A stretch of DNA of 64,000 nt from Pararhizobium sp. YC-54. Lineage in GTDB: Bacteria > Pseudomonadota > Alphaproteobacteria > Rhizobiales > Rhizobiaceae. The stretch covers positions 124,001-188,000 of the forward strand of contig NZ_JAOYTH010000005.1 in assembly GCF_025847205.1 (NCBI RefSeq), written 5' to 3'. The notes beneath the pieces are model-generated. The model was not told the DNA's origin, did not search any database, and was given only the letters and a program-made list of their open reading frames with translations. Position 1 is the first letter of the stretch, and the number at the start of each line of letters is the position of its first letter. This document shows, piece by piece, positions 35,475-44,569 of this stretch. The translations under genes and the position numbers were made by a program.

Positions 35475-36098
35475 ATGGCACCGAAGAAAGCACCAAAAGA
35501 AGACCAGGCGATCCTGAGCGGCGGCGATGCCGAGCTCGATCAGGCCATCGACGATCTGCGTGGCGTCCTGCAAAGCGATGCCACCGGGACCGGGCTGGAC
35601 AACGATTTCGGCATGGATTTCGCAGCTGCACCGGCTGTCGGCGAAACATCGGATTTCGGCAGCACATTCGCAGCTGAAAGCGATCTGAGCAGCTTCGGCG
35701 GCGATTTCGGTGCCGGCAGCGGCTTCGCCGACCTCGAGCAGGGTTCGGCCTCGGCAGCCTTCGACGCCGGCTCGTTCGGCGGAACGGCATTTAGTGACGA
35801 CACGTTCGAGGATCGGCCTGCCGGCGAACCCGGCAGCGGCATGGCGGCCAATCTCGACCTGATCATGGATATTCCGATCGATGTCCAGATCGTTCTCGGC
35901 ACCAGCCGCATGCAGGTCTCCGGCCTGATGAACCTGACGGAAGGCGCAACGATCGCACTCGACCGCAGGATCGGCGAGCCGGTGGAAATCGTCGTCAACG
36001 GCCGGGTCATCGGCCGCGGCGAAATCACCGTGCTCGACGAAGACGAAACGCGTTTCGGTGTAAAACTCATCGAAATCAAGGGTACCAGTAAAGTTTGA
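35475..36098 (+). CDS. fliN: Flagellar switch protein FliN
   Basis: The 207-residue protein has a long acidic, Phe/Gly-rich N-terminal part (about residues 40-115), then the FliN SpoA domain: [37 protein letters not shown], then [10 protein letters not shown]. Enteric FliN is 137 residues; the extra N-terminus is typical of alphaproteobacteria. I chose ATG 35475 ([10 protein letters not shown]); an earlier frame start at 35439 lacks a ribosome site. It is followed by fliG after 28 bp. Confidence 0.94.
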   Translation: MAPKKAPKEDQAILSGGDAELDQAIDDLRGVLQSDATGTGLDNDFGMDFAAAPAVGETSDFGSTFAAESDLSSFGGDFGAGSGFADLEQGSASAAFDAGSFGGTAFSDDTFEDRPAGEPGSGMAANLDLIMDIPIDVQIVLGTSRMQVSGLMNLTEGATIALDRRIGEPVEIVVNGRVIGRGEITVLDEDETRFGVKLIEIKGTSKV

Positions 36099-36126
36099 AC
36101 CCGGTTAGGGTCATGAGGATCAATCC

Positions 36127-37158
36127 ATGATGGATTTCGACAATTTCGAAGCTTCGGCGCCCACCCGGCCACTCACCCAGATGGACAAGGCCGCGGCGGT
36201 TCTCCTGGCAATGGGCAAGCCCATTGCCGGCAAGCTGTTGAAATTCTTCACGCAGAGCGAATTGCAGGGCATCATCGCTTCAGCGCAGTCGCTTCGCTCG
36301 ATCCCGCCCCACGAACTGGAAATTCTGGTGAACGAGTTCGAGGACCTGTTCACCGAAGGTGCCGGGCTGATGGACAATGCCAAGGCCATCGAAGGCATTC
36401 TCGAGGAAGGCCTGACGCCGGATGAAGTCGATGGCCTGCTCGGCCGCCGCACGGCCTTTGCCGCCTATGAAGCCAATATCTGGGACCGCCTGCAGGATTC
36501 CGACCCGGTTTTCGTCGCCCAGAGCCTGGGCAAGGAACATGCGCAGACTATCGCCTATGTCCTGTCGATGATGCCGTCGACTTTCGGCGCAAAGGTCCTG
36601 CTGCAACTGCCGGAAAGCAGCCGCGCCGACATCATCAACCGTGCCGTCAACATGAAGAGCGTCAGCCCCAAGGCAGCGCAGATCATCGAGGCCCGCGTCG
36701 TCGAACTGATGCGCGAAATCGACGCCGACAGGAACTCGGCCGGATCGCTCAAGATCGCCGAGGTCATGAACGAGCTGGAAAAGACCCAGGTCGATACGCT
36801 GCTTGCCTCGCTGGAATCGCTCAGCACCGAATCGGTCAAGAAGGTTCGCCCGAAGATCTTCCTGTTCGACGACGTTCTCTACATGCCTCAGCGCAGCCGC
36901 GTGCAGCTGTTCAACGACGTATCGGGCGACATCATCACCATGGCGCTGCGCGGCTCCAGCATGGAACTGCGCGAATCGGTGCTTGCCTCGATCGGCGCGC
37001 GCCAGCGCCGCATGATCGAATCGGATCTTGCGGCTGGCGACACCGGCATCAATCCGCGCGATATCGCCATTGCCCGCCGCTCGATCACACAGGAAGCCAT
37101 TCGACTTGCTGCGAGCGGCCAGATCGAACTGAAGGAAAAGGAAGCCGTGGCAGCCTGA
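36127..37158 (+). CDS. fliG: Flagellar motor switch protein FliG
   Basis: The 343-residue protein has three FliG domains. The C-terminal torque domain includes IFLFDDVLYMPQRSRVQLFN, followed by a charged helix ending ASIGARQRRMIESD; the middle domain includes AQTIAYVLSMMPSTFGAKVL. It couples the MS ring to MotA. It ends the motA-fliM-fliN-fliG group, followed by a clear terminator. Confidence 0.96.
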   Translation: MMDFDNFEASAPTRPLTQMDKAAAVLLAMGKPIAGKLLKFFTQSELQGIIASAQSLRSIPPHELEILVNEFEDLFTEGAGLMDNAKAIEGILEEGLTPDEVDGLLGRRTAFAAYEANIWDRLQDSDPVFVAQSLGKEHAQTIAYVLSMMPSTFGAKVLLQLPESSRADIINRAVNMKSVSPKAAQIIEARVVELMREIDADRNSAGSLKIAEVMNELEKTQVDTLLASLESLSTESVKKVRPKIFLFDDVLYMPQRSRVQLFNDVSGDIITMALRGSSMELRESVLASIGARQRRMIESDLAAGDTGINPRDIAIARRSITQEAIRLAASGQIELKEKEAVAA

Positions 37159-37191
37159 TCCGACCGCTGCCTTACCGCCGAACCGGTACGC

Positions 37192-37227
37192 AAAGCCCTT
37201 CAGCCGTCCCCGGTTGAAGGGCTTTTT
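37192..37227 (+). terminator. Intrinsic terminator after fliG
   Basis: AAAGCCCTTCA (37192-37202) pairs with TGAAGGGCTTT (37215-37225), followed by a T-run to 37227. It separates the motor switch genes from flhB. Confidence 0.92.
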
Positions 37228-37234
37228 GCTGCTC

Positions 37235-37272
37235 CAGCGACCTTTGCACGTCATGAATGACGCCCGGCGCTG
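37235..37272. repeat. 38-bp imperfect palindromic repeat, copy A
   Basis: A palindrome-like element with ends CAGCG and CGCTG and a core CGTCAT...ATGACG. It matches 33 of 38 bases of the element at 43452-43489. Both copies lie after gene ends in intergenic DNA. This class of short repeat is abundant in rhizobial genomes. Confidence 0.75.
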
Positions 37273-37412
37273 CAGGTGCCTGCCCGCGCCCGTCTACTTT
37301 CTGTGAAGCGTTGGTTTCGCGCGCATATCTTCCTTGCATGCCCTCCTGCCCCGGCTCACAACAGGTTTGACAGCAATCATTGCTGCCGCCAGATGCAAGA
37401 GGTCTTCATCCG

Positions 37413-38489
37413 ATGTCGGACGATCAGGACAAAGACAGTAAAACAGAATCGCCGACCGAGAAAAAAATGACCGACGCCATCGAGAAGGGCAACACGCCCT
37501 TCTCGCGCGAGGTCACCATGTTCGCCTCGGTCGTGGCCATCTATATCTTTGTCGTTTTTTTCCTGCCGCAGGGGTTCGCCACTGTGGCTGAATCCCTGAA
37601 GGATATTTTCGAGCAGCCGGAGGCCTGGCAGCTCAATACATCAACGGATGTGGTTGCGCTGGTGTCGCACCTCTTCCGGAAGGCCGGCACGCTGCTCATT
37701 CCGTTTTTCGTGCTCTTGATCGTATTCGGGATCGGTTCGTCCATTCTGCAGAACCTGCCGAGCCCGGTGCTTGACCGTGTCGCACCGAAGATGAACCGCA
37801 TTTCGCCGATCGGCGGCTTAAAACGCATCTACGGGATTCAAGGTATCGTTGAATTCGCCAAGGCATTTGCCAAGGTGGCGATCGTTTCGCTGATCATCGT
37901 GCTGACGCTGTGGAACGACTATTACGCCACGCTCGATTCGATGTTTTCCGATCCCTTGACGATCTTTGCGACGATATCGAAAGACTTCAACCAGATCATG
38001 ATCGTCATTCTGATCTCGACGGCCGTCATCGCCATCGCCGACTTCTTCTGGACACGGCACCACTGGTACACCGAACTCAGGATGACGAAACAGGAGGTCA
38101 AGGAAGAGCTGAAACAGTCGCAAGGCGACCCGATCGTCCGCGCACGGCTTCGCTCGATTGCCCGCGACAGGGCGCGCCGGCGCATGATTACCTCGGTTCC
38201 TCGCGCCACGCTCGTCATCGCAAACCCGACGCACTATGCCGTTGCGCTGCGCTATGTCCGCGAGGAAGGCGATGCGCCGGTGGTGGTCGCCAAGGGGCAG
38301 GACCTCGTCGCGCTGAAGATTCGCGAGATCGCGGAGGAAAACGGCATCCCGGTTTTCGAAGACCCGCCTCTCGCACGCTCAATGTTTGCGCAAGTCTCGG
38401 TGGATAGTGTGATTCCACCGGTGTTTTACAAGGCAGTCGCCGAACTCATTCACCGGATCTATGCAACGCAGCCGAAACGGATGACGTGA
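37413..38489 (+). CDS. flhB: Flagellar export switch protein FlhB
   Basis: The 358-residue protein has four membrane helices (first about [19 protein letters not shown]), a cytoplasmic domain, and the self-cleavage motif NPTH at about residue 270 ([14 protein letters not shown]). It switches export from rod/hook to filament substrates with FliK. I chose ATG 37413 ([10 protein letters not shown]); the frame runs earlier to 37380. It follows the fliG terminator, so its promoter lies in 37228-37412. Confidence 0.95.
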   Translation: MSDDQDKDSKTESPTEKKMTDAIEKGNTPFSREVTMFASVVAIYIFVVFFLPQGFATVAESLKDIFEQPEAWQLNTSTDVVALVSHLFRKAGTLLIPFFVLLIVFGIGSSILQNLPSPVLDRVAPKMNRISPIGGLKRIYGIQGIVEFAKAFAKVAIVSLIIVLTLWNDYYATLDSMFSDPLTIFATISKDFNQIMIVILISTAVIAIADFFWTRHHWYTELRMTKQEVKEELKQSQGDPIVRARLRSIARDRARRRMITSVPRATLVIANPTHYAVALRYVREEGDAPVVVAKGQDLVALKIREIAEENGIPVFEDPPLARSMFAQVSVDSVIPPVFYKAVAELIHRIYATQPKRMT

Positions 38490-38493
38490 TCCA

Positions 38494-38934
38494 ATGAAAA
38501 AATGCGAATATTCGGAACAACGCGAGAAAATAGTAGCCGACGCGATCCGTCCTGTTGCGACGGAATTGCGGCTGATCGATGCCGCCGACTTTATCGCGAT
38601 GCTGCGCTTTGAATCGCATGGGAGCTTGGCGGACCTGGTGTCATCGGCCGCAGAACTCTATTTTCTTCCCGGTATTGTGAACTTCGGCATCGGCGGCAAC
38701 TATTCGCTGGATTGGGGCACCGAGCCGGAAATTACGCTTGATCTCGAATTGAAGCCGGACGGCGTCACCGTTTATGCGCAGCTGGCTCTTGGCAAGAATT
38801 CGGCCGGTCTCGAGATCAACCATATTGCCTTTCAAAGCCCGTCCAGCGATCCGGACGAGAATACCGCATTCCTGGCCAAGAGCCTGAACGCCGCGAAATT
38901 CGTCAAATCCTATCCGACCGCTCTTGCGAGTTGA
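38494..38934 (+). CDS. Unknown protein downstream of flhB
   Basis: This 146-residue soluble protein starts 4 bp after the flhB stop, so it is co-transcribed. It has an early helix (VADAIRPVATELRLIDAADF) and a central acidic beta-rich part (YFLPGIVNFGIGGNYSLDWG, then TLDLELKPDGVTVYAQL). No signal peptide, no membrane segment and no known motif. I do not recognise the family. It ends 53 bp from the convergent visR stop. Confidence 0.7.
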   Translation: MKKCEYSEQREKIVADAIRPVATELRLIDAADFIAMLRFESHGSLADLVSSAAELYFLPGIVNFGIGGNYSLDWGTEPEITLDLELKPDGVTVYAQLALGKNSAGLEINHIAFQSPSSDPDENTAFLAKSLNAAKFVKSYPTALAS

Positions 38935-38987
38935 GTCCCGGGCGAGCTGAACCGCGGATGCCGGCCATGACGGCCGAAAAAATCCTT

Positions 38988-39734
38988 TTAGCTGATATAA
39001 CCGAGACGAATGGCCTTGGCGATCGCCTGGATTCTGTTGACCGAATCCAGCTTGGTCGTCGCGGCCCCGAGATATGCGTTGACCGTATGCACCGACAATC
39101 CCATCTTCTCGGCGATCTCTTCGCTGATATAGCCGTCGCCGGCCATTTGCAGACAGCCGATCTCGCGGTCACTGAGCGATTCGGACGGAAGCATGCGTCT
39201 TTCGTCGGCCGCCAGCAGATCGGTCATGATCTGACAGCTACGGCGATGCAGATCGATGATCACCTCGCTCGACACGTCGATATAGCCACCCATGAAGACG
39301 ACATAGCCATTGCCCTGCGCGCCGAGCCTGACCGGCAGGGCAATCCCGGAATAGGGCAGGATGCGGGCGGAAAGACGCTGGGTGAAACGCGTAAAATCCG
39401 GCGTCTCCGCCGCCTGATGCTCGCCCATGCCGTTCCACAGGATCGGCAGCAGCGACGCATCCAGATGCGCCAGCATTTCGCCGCCATAGGCAGCGACCAG
39501 TTCATGCGCCATGGCCTCGGCGCCGGCGCCCCAGTTATCAAGGGCACAGTTCAACTTGCGCGTTGCCGGGAGACCATTTCCGTTCAGCCGCAGAACGGCG
39601 AAATTCTTGGCGTTGATCTGCTTCTGCATCGCCTGCAGCCTTGCCACGAGCGTTGCCGCCTTTGACGCCCTCGCCTGTTGCCTGCCAGTCCTGGCGTCAT
39701 CGCCTGCACGTCCATGCGGGAGGTAATAGGTCAT
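38988..39734 (-). CDS. visR: LuxR-type motility regulator VisR
   Basis: The 248-residue protein ends in a LuxR helix-turn-helix: LSDREIGCLQMAGDGYISEE, then IAEKMGLSVHTVNAYLGAAT. Its N-terminal half is an uncharacterised sensor-like domain. VisN/VisR together are the master activators of motility in S. meliloti and act by turning on rem. The stop is 53 bp from the end of the gene at 38494. It begins 10 bp after visN and is probably co-transcribed. Confidence 0.92.
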   Translation of the reverse strand: MTYYLPHGRAGDDARTGRQQARASKAATLVARLQAMQKQINAKNFAVLRLNGNGLPATRKLNCALDNWGAGAEAMAHELVAAYGGEMLAHLDASLLPILWNGMGEHQAAETPDFTRFTQRLSARILPYSGIALPVRLGAQGNGYVVFMGGYIDVSSEVIIDLHRRSCQIMTDLLAADERRMLPSESLSDREIGCLQMAGDGYISEEIAEKMGLSVHTVNAYLGAATTKLDSVNRIQAIAKAIRLGYIS

Positions 39735-39744
39735 GACCGGCCTC

Positions 39745-40485
39745 CTAGACGAGATTGTTGCGGACGGCGTAGGCGATGGCCTCGGAGCGGGTCTTCGTTG
39801 CCGTCTTGCGCATGACGCTGGTGATGTAATTGTTGATCGTATTGCGCGAAATGCCGAGAATGACCGCGATCTCGTCGCTGGTCTTGCCCTCGGCGATCCA
39901 GAACAGGCATTCCAGCTCGCGTTCCGTCAGTTCGAAATCACGGTCGGTGCGCACACCGCGCTCGGTGGTGAAGCTGGCGAAATAACCGGTCAGCAGACCG
40001 ACGTCCCGCAGGCTTTCCTGCGAGAGGATCACGTCCTGCGGGAAGAGCAGCATCAGCGACAATCGGGCGCGCCCGACATTGAAGGTTATGGCGCAATATT
40101 CGCGGCTGATGCCGCGGCTGACGTCAATGTCGTCGGGCAGGCTCATGAACACCGGCTGCATCACCGAAAGACATTTCTCCATCTCATTGGTCTTGGAGTG
40201 GAGTTGCGACATCACCTTTCCGAGGCGCTTGACGACGTCGAACGGCCAGTCCGAACAGACGACAAAATCCAGGCCTTCATCCTGGGACAAATCATAGCGC
40301 GCGAGGAGATAGTGGGTTGCCCCCACATAGTCTGTCAGGGCCGCAAGCCCCTTGTTCAGATTGCCGCGTCCGGCGAATTCGCCGAGCCTGCGAATGAGCT
40401 GCTCTTTGGAAGGAACCCGCCCAACACCGCGCGCGACCGACCCTGGCAACGGCCACGTCGCAACCTCTGTCTGTAGAGCATCCAT
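39745..40485 (-). CDS. visN: LuxR-type motility regulator VisN
   Basis: The 246-residue protein ends in a LuxR HTH: ELTERELECLFWIAEGKTSD, then ISRNTINNYITSVMRKTATK. The N-terminal part resembles the ligand-binding half of quorum-sensing LuxR proteins, but it is not known to bind acyl-homoserine lactone. I chose ATG 40485 (MDALQTEVATW); the frame runs to 40524. It forms the active regulator with VisR. A ~1-kb AT-rich region lies upstream. Confidence 0.92.
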   Translation of the reverse strand: MDALQTEVATWPLPGSVARGVGRVPSKEQLIRRLGEFAGRGNLNKGLAALTDYVGATHYLLARYDLSQDEGLDFVVCSDWPFDVVKRLGKVMSQLHSKTNEMEKCLSVMQPVFMSLPDDIDVSRGISREYCAITFNVGRARLSLMLLFPQDVILSQESLRDVGLLTGYFASFTTERGVRTDRDFELTERELECLFWIAEGKTSDEIAVILGISRNTINNYITSVMRKTATKTRSEAIAYAVRNNLV

Positions 40486-40642
40486 GACATTACCCCCGTG
40501 ATGGATTCGTCCGTGCTCAATCAAGCGTTTTCACCGCCACCGCCGGCAACTGCATCGAAGCGTTCCGCATTCTTCGACACACGCGAATCAGGTACGCGAA
40601 TCACTACATAAAATGTACATCGCCCCTCGCGAAAAACTACTG

Positions 40643-40658
40643 CCCCCTTATTGGGGTT
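40643..40658 (-). promoter_or_regulatory. Candidate LuxR/ExpR-type operator upstream of visN
   Basis: A CCCC-N5-GGGG dyad with flanking A/T sits about 160 bp before the visN start. Known ExpR sites of rhizobia are G/C tetrad dyads of this general form (C-rich arm, A/T centre, G-rich arm), and ExpR is known to repress visN in S. meliloti. The match is by eye only. Confidence 0.4.
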
Positions 40659-41375
40659 TACTGTTTGAAGAAACCGTGAATCGATTCGCACTCAAATGCG
40701 CAGGAAATCGAGGGAGATCGGAAGCCCTGAAACCAGAAAATCGTAAATGATTGTAATAATTTCTTTTTTTTGAAGAGTCTTCGCCCGAAAAACCTCGTTT
40801 CTCGTCAAACCAAGCCGCGCCGCGTCTCTTTCGAAGCACTAAAACAGCAATTTAGATCGGAGATTTTTGAATCGTCACCGTTTGTCAAGTTTTCATTTTT
40901 CTATTTGTTTCAATTGATGTTGCCAAATTACATCATCGCCGCTCACGGTTTAAATCCGTGCTGCAAATGGAAATCGAAGAAACCGCCGAGATACATCCCT
41001 TATAATAGTTCATAAAACCCGAATTAGTACTGCCATCTGGAATCAATACCTGCCGCCCCACGATCAAACCGGCAGACAAACGTCCTTTTCCCCAGAGAAA
41101 AATTAACGATTTGTTAAATATAACGAATCCCGGGACACCGCGTTACATCTTCCAGGCTGCGCCCGATTCTTGCGGCCGTGGCCGGATGACAAAGCAATAC
41201 AGGAAACGGCGGCGTGTCTAGCTTTTCGGGGCAAAATCCCACTGCCGCCCGCTGCCGCTTGATCCAAATGCGCGGTCCGAATTTCATCTTATACCCAGGG
41301 TGAAATCCTGACGGAAACACACCATCTTGGGTTGCGTTAACAATTATCCTGTGCAAATAAAAAATCCGCCGGCAT

Positions 41376-41420
41376 GAACTGGCCCCCGAAGGTTGATGTC
41401 CAACTTTCGGGGGCCGGTTC
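41376..41420 (-). terminator. Strong hairpin downstream of fliF
   Basis: GAACTGGCCCCCGAA (41376-41390) pairs with TTCGGGGGCCGGTTC (41406-41420), one G-T pair, 15-base loop, about 50 bp after the fliF stop. On the minus strand a T-rich stretch follows about 12 bp later. Confidence 0.75.
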
Positions 41421-41472
41421 GGCAAAGCGGGTTTTCTGAGCATTTGGTCTGCGGCAGAGAAAGCGTCCGTTG

Positions 41473-43161
41473 TCAGGCGGCTTTCTCGGCGACCCATTTG
41501 CGCAGGATCTTGGCGGCACGCTCTTCGCTGATTTCCACCATGCGGGCAAGCCGCCGCTCCGGACCTTCCTTGACGCGCCGGTTGAAGCCGCCCTCGCTGT
41601 CGTCGCCCAGGCTGAGCAGGTCGTCGGTGCTGTCGAAACCGAAGTCGGAACCGAAGCCTTCCATGAGCGCGCCTCCAGCGCCCCCGTTGGCAGCCGGCGA
41701 GAAGTCCGGCAGTTCCAGACCGACCGGTTCGTTCTCGGCAAGGGCTGCGGCGCCGCCACCCAGGCCCATCGAGCGGGCCAGCGGACGCATCCCCATCCAC
41801 ACCACCACGAAAGCCACCGCGACGAAGGCAAGCGCATTGATGATGCCGCCCATATTGCGGGTCAACGTTTCCATGATACCCGGACCGGCAACCGCTTCGT
41901 CGAGCAACTGCGTGTTGACGAAATCCATCGCCGTCAGCGTGATCATGTCGCCGCGCGCGGGGTCCAGACCAACGGCCGAGGCGACGATCTTCTGCATGTC
42001 CTGGATATAGGCGTCGATCTTTGCCTGGTCCGCGCCCTCACCGACCATGGCGGCAACCCGGCCGCGATTGACCACCACGGCGACGGAGAGCTTTTCCAGC
42101 GTATAGCTGCTCTTGACGGTGGCGACGGTCTTCGAGTTGATCTCGTAATTGGTCTGCTCTTCCTTCTTTTCGGTCTGGTCGTTCGACTGAGGTCCGGTAG
42201 CGCCGCCTGTGGGAGCCGCCTGCGGAACGTTCTGCTGAACGGTCGCCGCATTATCGGGCTGCTGCTGGCTGGATTTCTGCTGCTCCTTGGTGACGCGCGT
42301 CGAGCGCTCGACGCGCGATTCCGGATCGAAGACCGTTTCCTGGATCTGCTGGGTATCGGTGTTCAGCTTGGCGGTGACGCTGGCGCGGAAGTTGTCCATG
42401 CCGAGGAAAGGCGTCAAAGCCTTGTCGATATTGTTTTCGATTTCCCTCTGGACGTTCTGAATGATGCCAAGCGACTGGTTCATCGCGCTGTTGGCAGGAT
42501 CGTCGCCGGAGGCCAGAAGCTGGCCGGTGGAATCCAGAATCGTCACGTCGTCAATGCCCAGGCCCGGAACCGACGAAGCCACCAGATGGCGGATCGAGGC
42601 TGCAGCATTGCGGCCGATATTGGCGCTGGCGCGGATCATGACGGAGGCCGTCGGGTTCTGTTCGGCCTTTCTAAAGCTGCCACGGTCGGCCATGACGATG
42701 TGGACGCGGGCGGCGGAAATTCCGGAGATCTGCTGGATGGTGCGGGCGATCTCACCTTCGAGGGCGCGGACGCGGGTGACTTCCTGCATGAAGGAGGTGA
42801 GGCCCAGCGAACCGACATTGTCGAAGAGTTCGTAGCCGGCATTGGCGCTGTTGGGCAGGCCGCGCTCGGCCAGATACAGCCGGGCCTTGCCCGTCATGCC
42901 AACCGGCACCTGAATGCTGGCCCCATCGGAGCCAACCTCGAAATTGATGTTGGCCTCGGCAAGGGCAACGCTGACCTGGTTGAGGTCGTTGCTCTCCAGA
43001 CCGACATAGAGCGTTTCATACGAGGGTTTGTTGACGTAGAGCCCGGCAGCGAGAACGATACCGACTGCGATGACCCCGGCTGCAATCAGCGCGATGAGTT
43101 TACCCTGTCCGAGAGCGGCCAGGTTTTTCGTGACCGTCGAAAGTTGATCCAACAGATTCAT
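41473..43161 (-). CDS. fliF: Flagellar MS-ring protein FliF
   Basis: The 562-residue protein has an N-terminal membrane helix, a YscJ/FliF ring-building domain (ETLYVGLESNDLNQVSVALA, SIQVPVGMTGKARLYLAERG, VARTIRQ-like), a long loop, and a second membrane helix (about ALAFVAVAFVVVWMGMRPLA). It ends in a FliG-binding tail (VAEKAA). The MS ring is the foundation of the basal body. I chose ATG 43161 (MNLLDQLSTVTKN); the frame is open to 43311 but that leader is not conserved. A terminator before it (43386) shows it has its own promoter. Confidence 0.95.
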   Translation of the reverse strand: MNLLDQLSTVTKNLAALGQGKLIALIAAGVIAVGIVLAAGLYVNKPSYETLYVGLESNDLNQVSVALAEANINFEVGSDGASIQVPVGMTGKARLYLAERGLPNSANAGYELFDNVGSLGLTSFMQEVTRVRALEGEIARTIQQISGISAARVHIVMADRGSFRKAEQNPTASVMIRASANIGRNAAASIRHLVASSVPGLGIDDVTILDSTGQLLASGDDPANSAMNQSLGIIQNVQREIENNIDKALTPFLGMDNFRASVTAKLNTDTQQIQETVFDPESRVERSTRVTKEQQKSSQQQPDNAATVQQNVPQAAPTGGATGPQSNDQTEKKEEQTNYEINSKTVATVKSSYTLEKLSVAVVVNRGRVAAMVGEGADQAKIDAYIQDMQKIVASAVGLDPARGDMITLTAMDFVNTQLLDEAVAGPGIMETLTRNMGGIINALAFVAVAFVVVWMGMRPLARSMGLGGGAAALAENEPVGLELPDFSPAANGGAGGALMEGFGSDFGFDSTDDLLSLGDDSEGGFNRRVKEGPERRLARMVEISEERAAKILRKWVAEKAA

Positions 43162-43385
43162 TCTGTTTCCGCACCCAGTGGCACATGTTCCGTTCAGACA
43201 ACATCGCCTGGCGAGTGGACATGCGCAGATCCAAACATTCGGGTTGCTGGGCCGATCCGGCGCCTGTGGCTTCGTCAATTCACGCGCAAATCTACCAGTC
43301 CCGATCGGCACACTAGAAAACGAAACTTGCGCGAACTTGTCTTGGAAGCGCGCTTTTGACTTCTGAACAAAACTTCGGCGGTTTC

Positions 43386-43425
43386 AAAAACAAAACCACC
43401 GCCTCAAGACTCGTCGAGGCGGCGG
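43386..43425 (-). terminator. Intrinsic terminator of the che operon
   Basis: On the minus strand CCGCCGCCTC pairs with GAGGCGGTGG (one G-T) around a 10-base loop, followed by TTTTGTTTTT. It lies about 85 bp after cheT. Confidence 0.88.
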
Positions 43426-43451
43426 CAAACTACTCATTTCATAAAGTGCTA

Positions 43452-43489
43452 CAGTGACCTTTGCGCGTCATGAATGCCGCGCGACGCTG
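43452..43489. repeat. 38-bp imperfect palindromic repeat, copy B
   Basis: Same element as at 37235-37272, 33/38 identical, ends CAGTG/CGCTG, core with CGTCATGAATG. It sits between the cheT stop and the che terminator, so it would be part of the che mRNA. Confidence 0.75.
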
Positions 43490-43508
43490 TAAAGGCTGTC
43501 GATATCGG

Positions 43509-43901
43509 CTAGAAGGCCTCGAAATCGCCTGCCGCCTCGGTCAGCGGCTGGGAATGGCCGTGGCGCAGCATGCCGTTTCCGAGCGATTTCTGCATGTCAG
43601 CAAGCTTGACGAGATTGAGCGCGGTCGTCACATCGACAAGCCACGACTGCGGAATAGCCGCGGTGACAGTATCGATGAACTCCGCAAGGCCGCGCGTCTT
43701 CTGGACGGCCAGGTCGATGCCCTGCAGGACCTTGATCCGATCAGCCGATTCCAGCACCGCCTCGCCATGGATATCGCTGAGCATCGGTTCGATCCGCTCG
43801 ATGAGATACGCCACATCGTAGAGCTCCGAAACGATGCGCATCATCACATCCGGAAGCGCCTCATCGACATGAGGCATATGGCTCTTCATTTCAGTCAGCA
43901 T
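43509..43901 (-). CDS. cheT: Chemotaxis protein CheT, probable CheY-P phosphatase
   Basis: The 130-residue helical protein lies at the end of the che operon, as cheT does in S. meliloti. Residues 63-67 read D-L-A-V-Q, a D-x-x-x-Q spacing like the catalytic Asp/Gln of CheZ. The surrounding helix (RIKVLQGIDLAVQKTR) supports a CheZ-like phosphatase role. A GAGGG site precedes ATG 43901; ATG 43877 is an alternative. A ~110-bp gap from cheD may contain its own ribosome region. Confidence 0.78.
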   Translation of the reverse strand: MLTEMKSHMPHVDEALPDVMMRIVSELYDVAYLIERIEPMLSDIHGEAVLESADRIKVLQGIDLAVQKTRGLAEFIDTVTAAIPQSWLVDVTTALNLVKLADMQKSLGNGMLRHGHSQPLTEAAGDFEAF

Positions 43902-44014
43902 TACACGCCCTCACGCTGGCAACAAATGCCGTCCGGAACTACCCCCACCGAACGGCTACGCTAAACACTTTGCCAAAGCACATCCCGGGTGCTCCCCGGA
44001 ACATCACCCAAGCG

Positions 44015-44569
44015 CTAGAAAAATTCGATCGCATTGTCGACCGGCTTGGGAACAGGCCTCGGGCGCTGTTCCTGGGCGACGGCCTTCTGTGCTTCCACGC
44101 CCGTCAGCGCATACTGCCGGGCACGGCCGCTGAGTGGCCAGTATTCGAGCTTGCGGCCGTGATCTCCACCGGTGCTCTCGCCCACCACCTGGATCCCTTC
44201 GTCCATCAGGAACTGGCGCGCAAACAGCGCATTCTGCTCACCAACATTGGAGAAACGGGCGATCGTCTTTGCACCGCCAAAGATCTTCGCCTCAAGACGC
44301 TCACGGCGGGCCCCCTTCTTCAGGAGCCCGTTGATCAGCAGTTCCATCAGATGCACGCCGTAGCGTGTTGCATCGCCGCCTGATGAAATCGCATCCGCCG
44401 AACCCGGCAGAAGGAAATGGTTCATGCCACCGACGCCCGCGACCGGATCACGCATGCACGCTGCCACACAGGAACCGAGGATGGTCGAGAGCACGACGTC
44501 CGGATCGTTGACCACCTTCCATTCGCCCTGAATGACATGCACACGCTTGGTCGCAGCCTCAGTGATCAT
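44015..44569 (-). CDS. cheD: Chemoreceptor glutamine deamidase CheD
   Basis: The 184-residue enzyme has the CheD triad pattern: [18 protein letters not shown] (Cys 34), GGMNHFLLP (His 51), then a Ser/Thr-rich site near 65. The C-terminal part contains [19 protein letters not shown]. It deamidates receptor glutamines. It overlaps cheY2 by 4 bp. Confidence 0.95.
   Translation of the reverse strand: MITEAATKRVHVIQGEWKVVNDPDVVLSTILGSCVAACMRDPVAGVGGMNHFLLPGSADAISSGGDATRYGVHLMELLINGLLKKGARRERLEAKIFGGAKTIARFSNVGEQNALFARQFLMDEGIQVVGESTGGDHGRKLEYWPLSGRARQYALTGVEAQKAVAQEQRPRPVPKPVDNAIEFF

Larger units (their letters stand above)
40486..41472. promoter_or_regulatory. Large AT-rich intergenic region upstream of visN
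   Basis: About 990 bp without a convincing gene. The part 40560-41060 is far richer in A/T than the rest of the window, as expected for a regulatory or H-NS-type silenced region. Near its visN end is the dyad CCCC-TTATT-GGGG (40644-40656). The fliF hairpin lies at its far end (41376-41420). Confidence 0.6.
43162..43508. other. Intergenic region between fliF and cheT
   Basis: 347 bp without a gene. It holds the che operon terminator (43386-43425), the second 38-bp repeat copy (43452-43489) and, toward 43162, the fliF promoter region. Confidence 0.6.

Noticed and set aside
36280..37254. 324-codon minus frame opposite fliG
   Set aside because: Shadow frame; fliG is complete and convincing on the plus strand.
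41114..41800. 228-codon minus frame across the fliF end and the intergenic region
   Set aside because: It overlaps the fliF C-terminus in another frame, and the part beyond is not protein-like.
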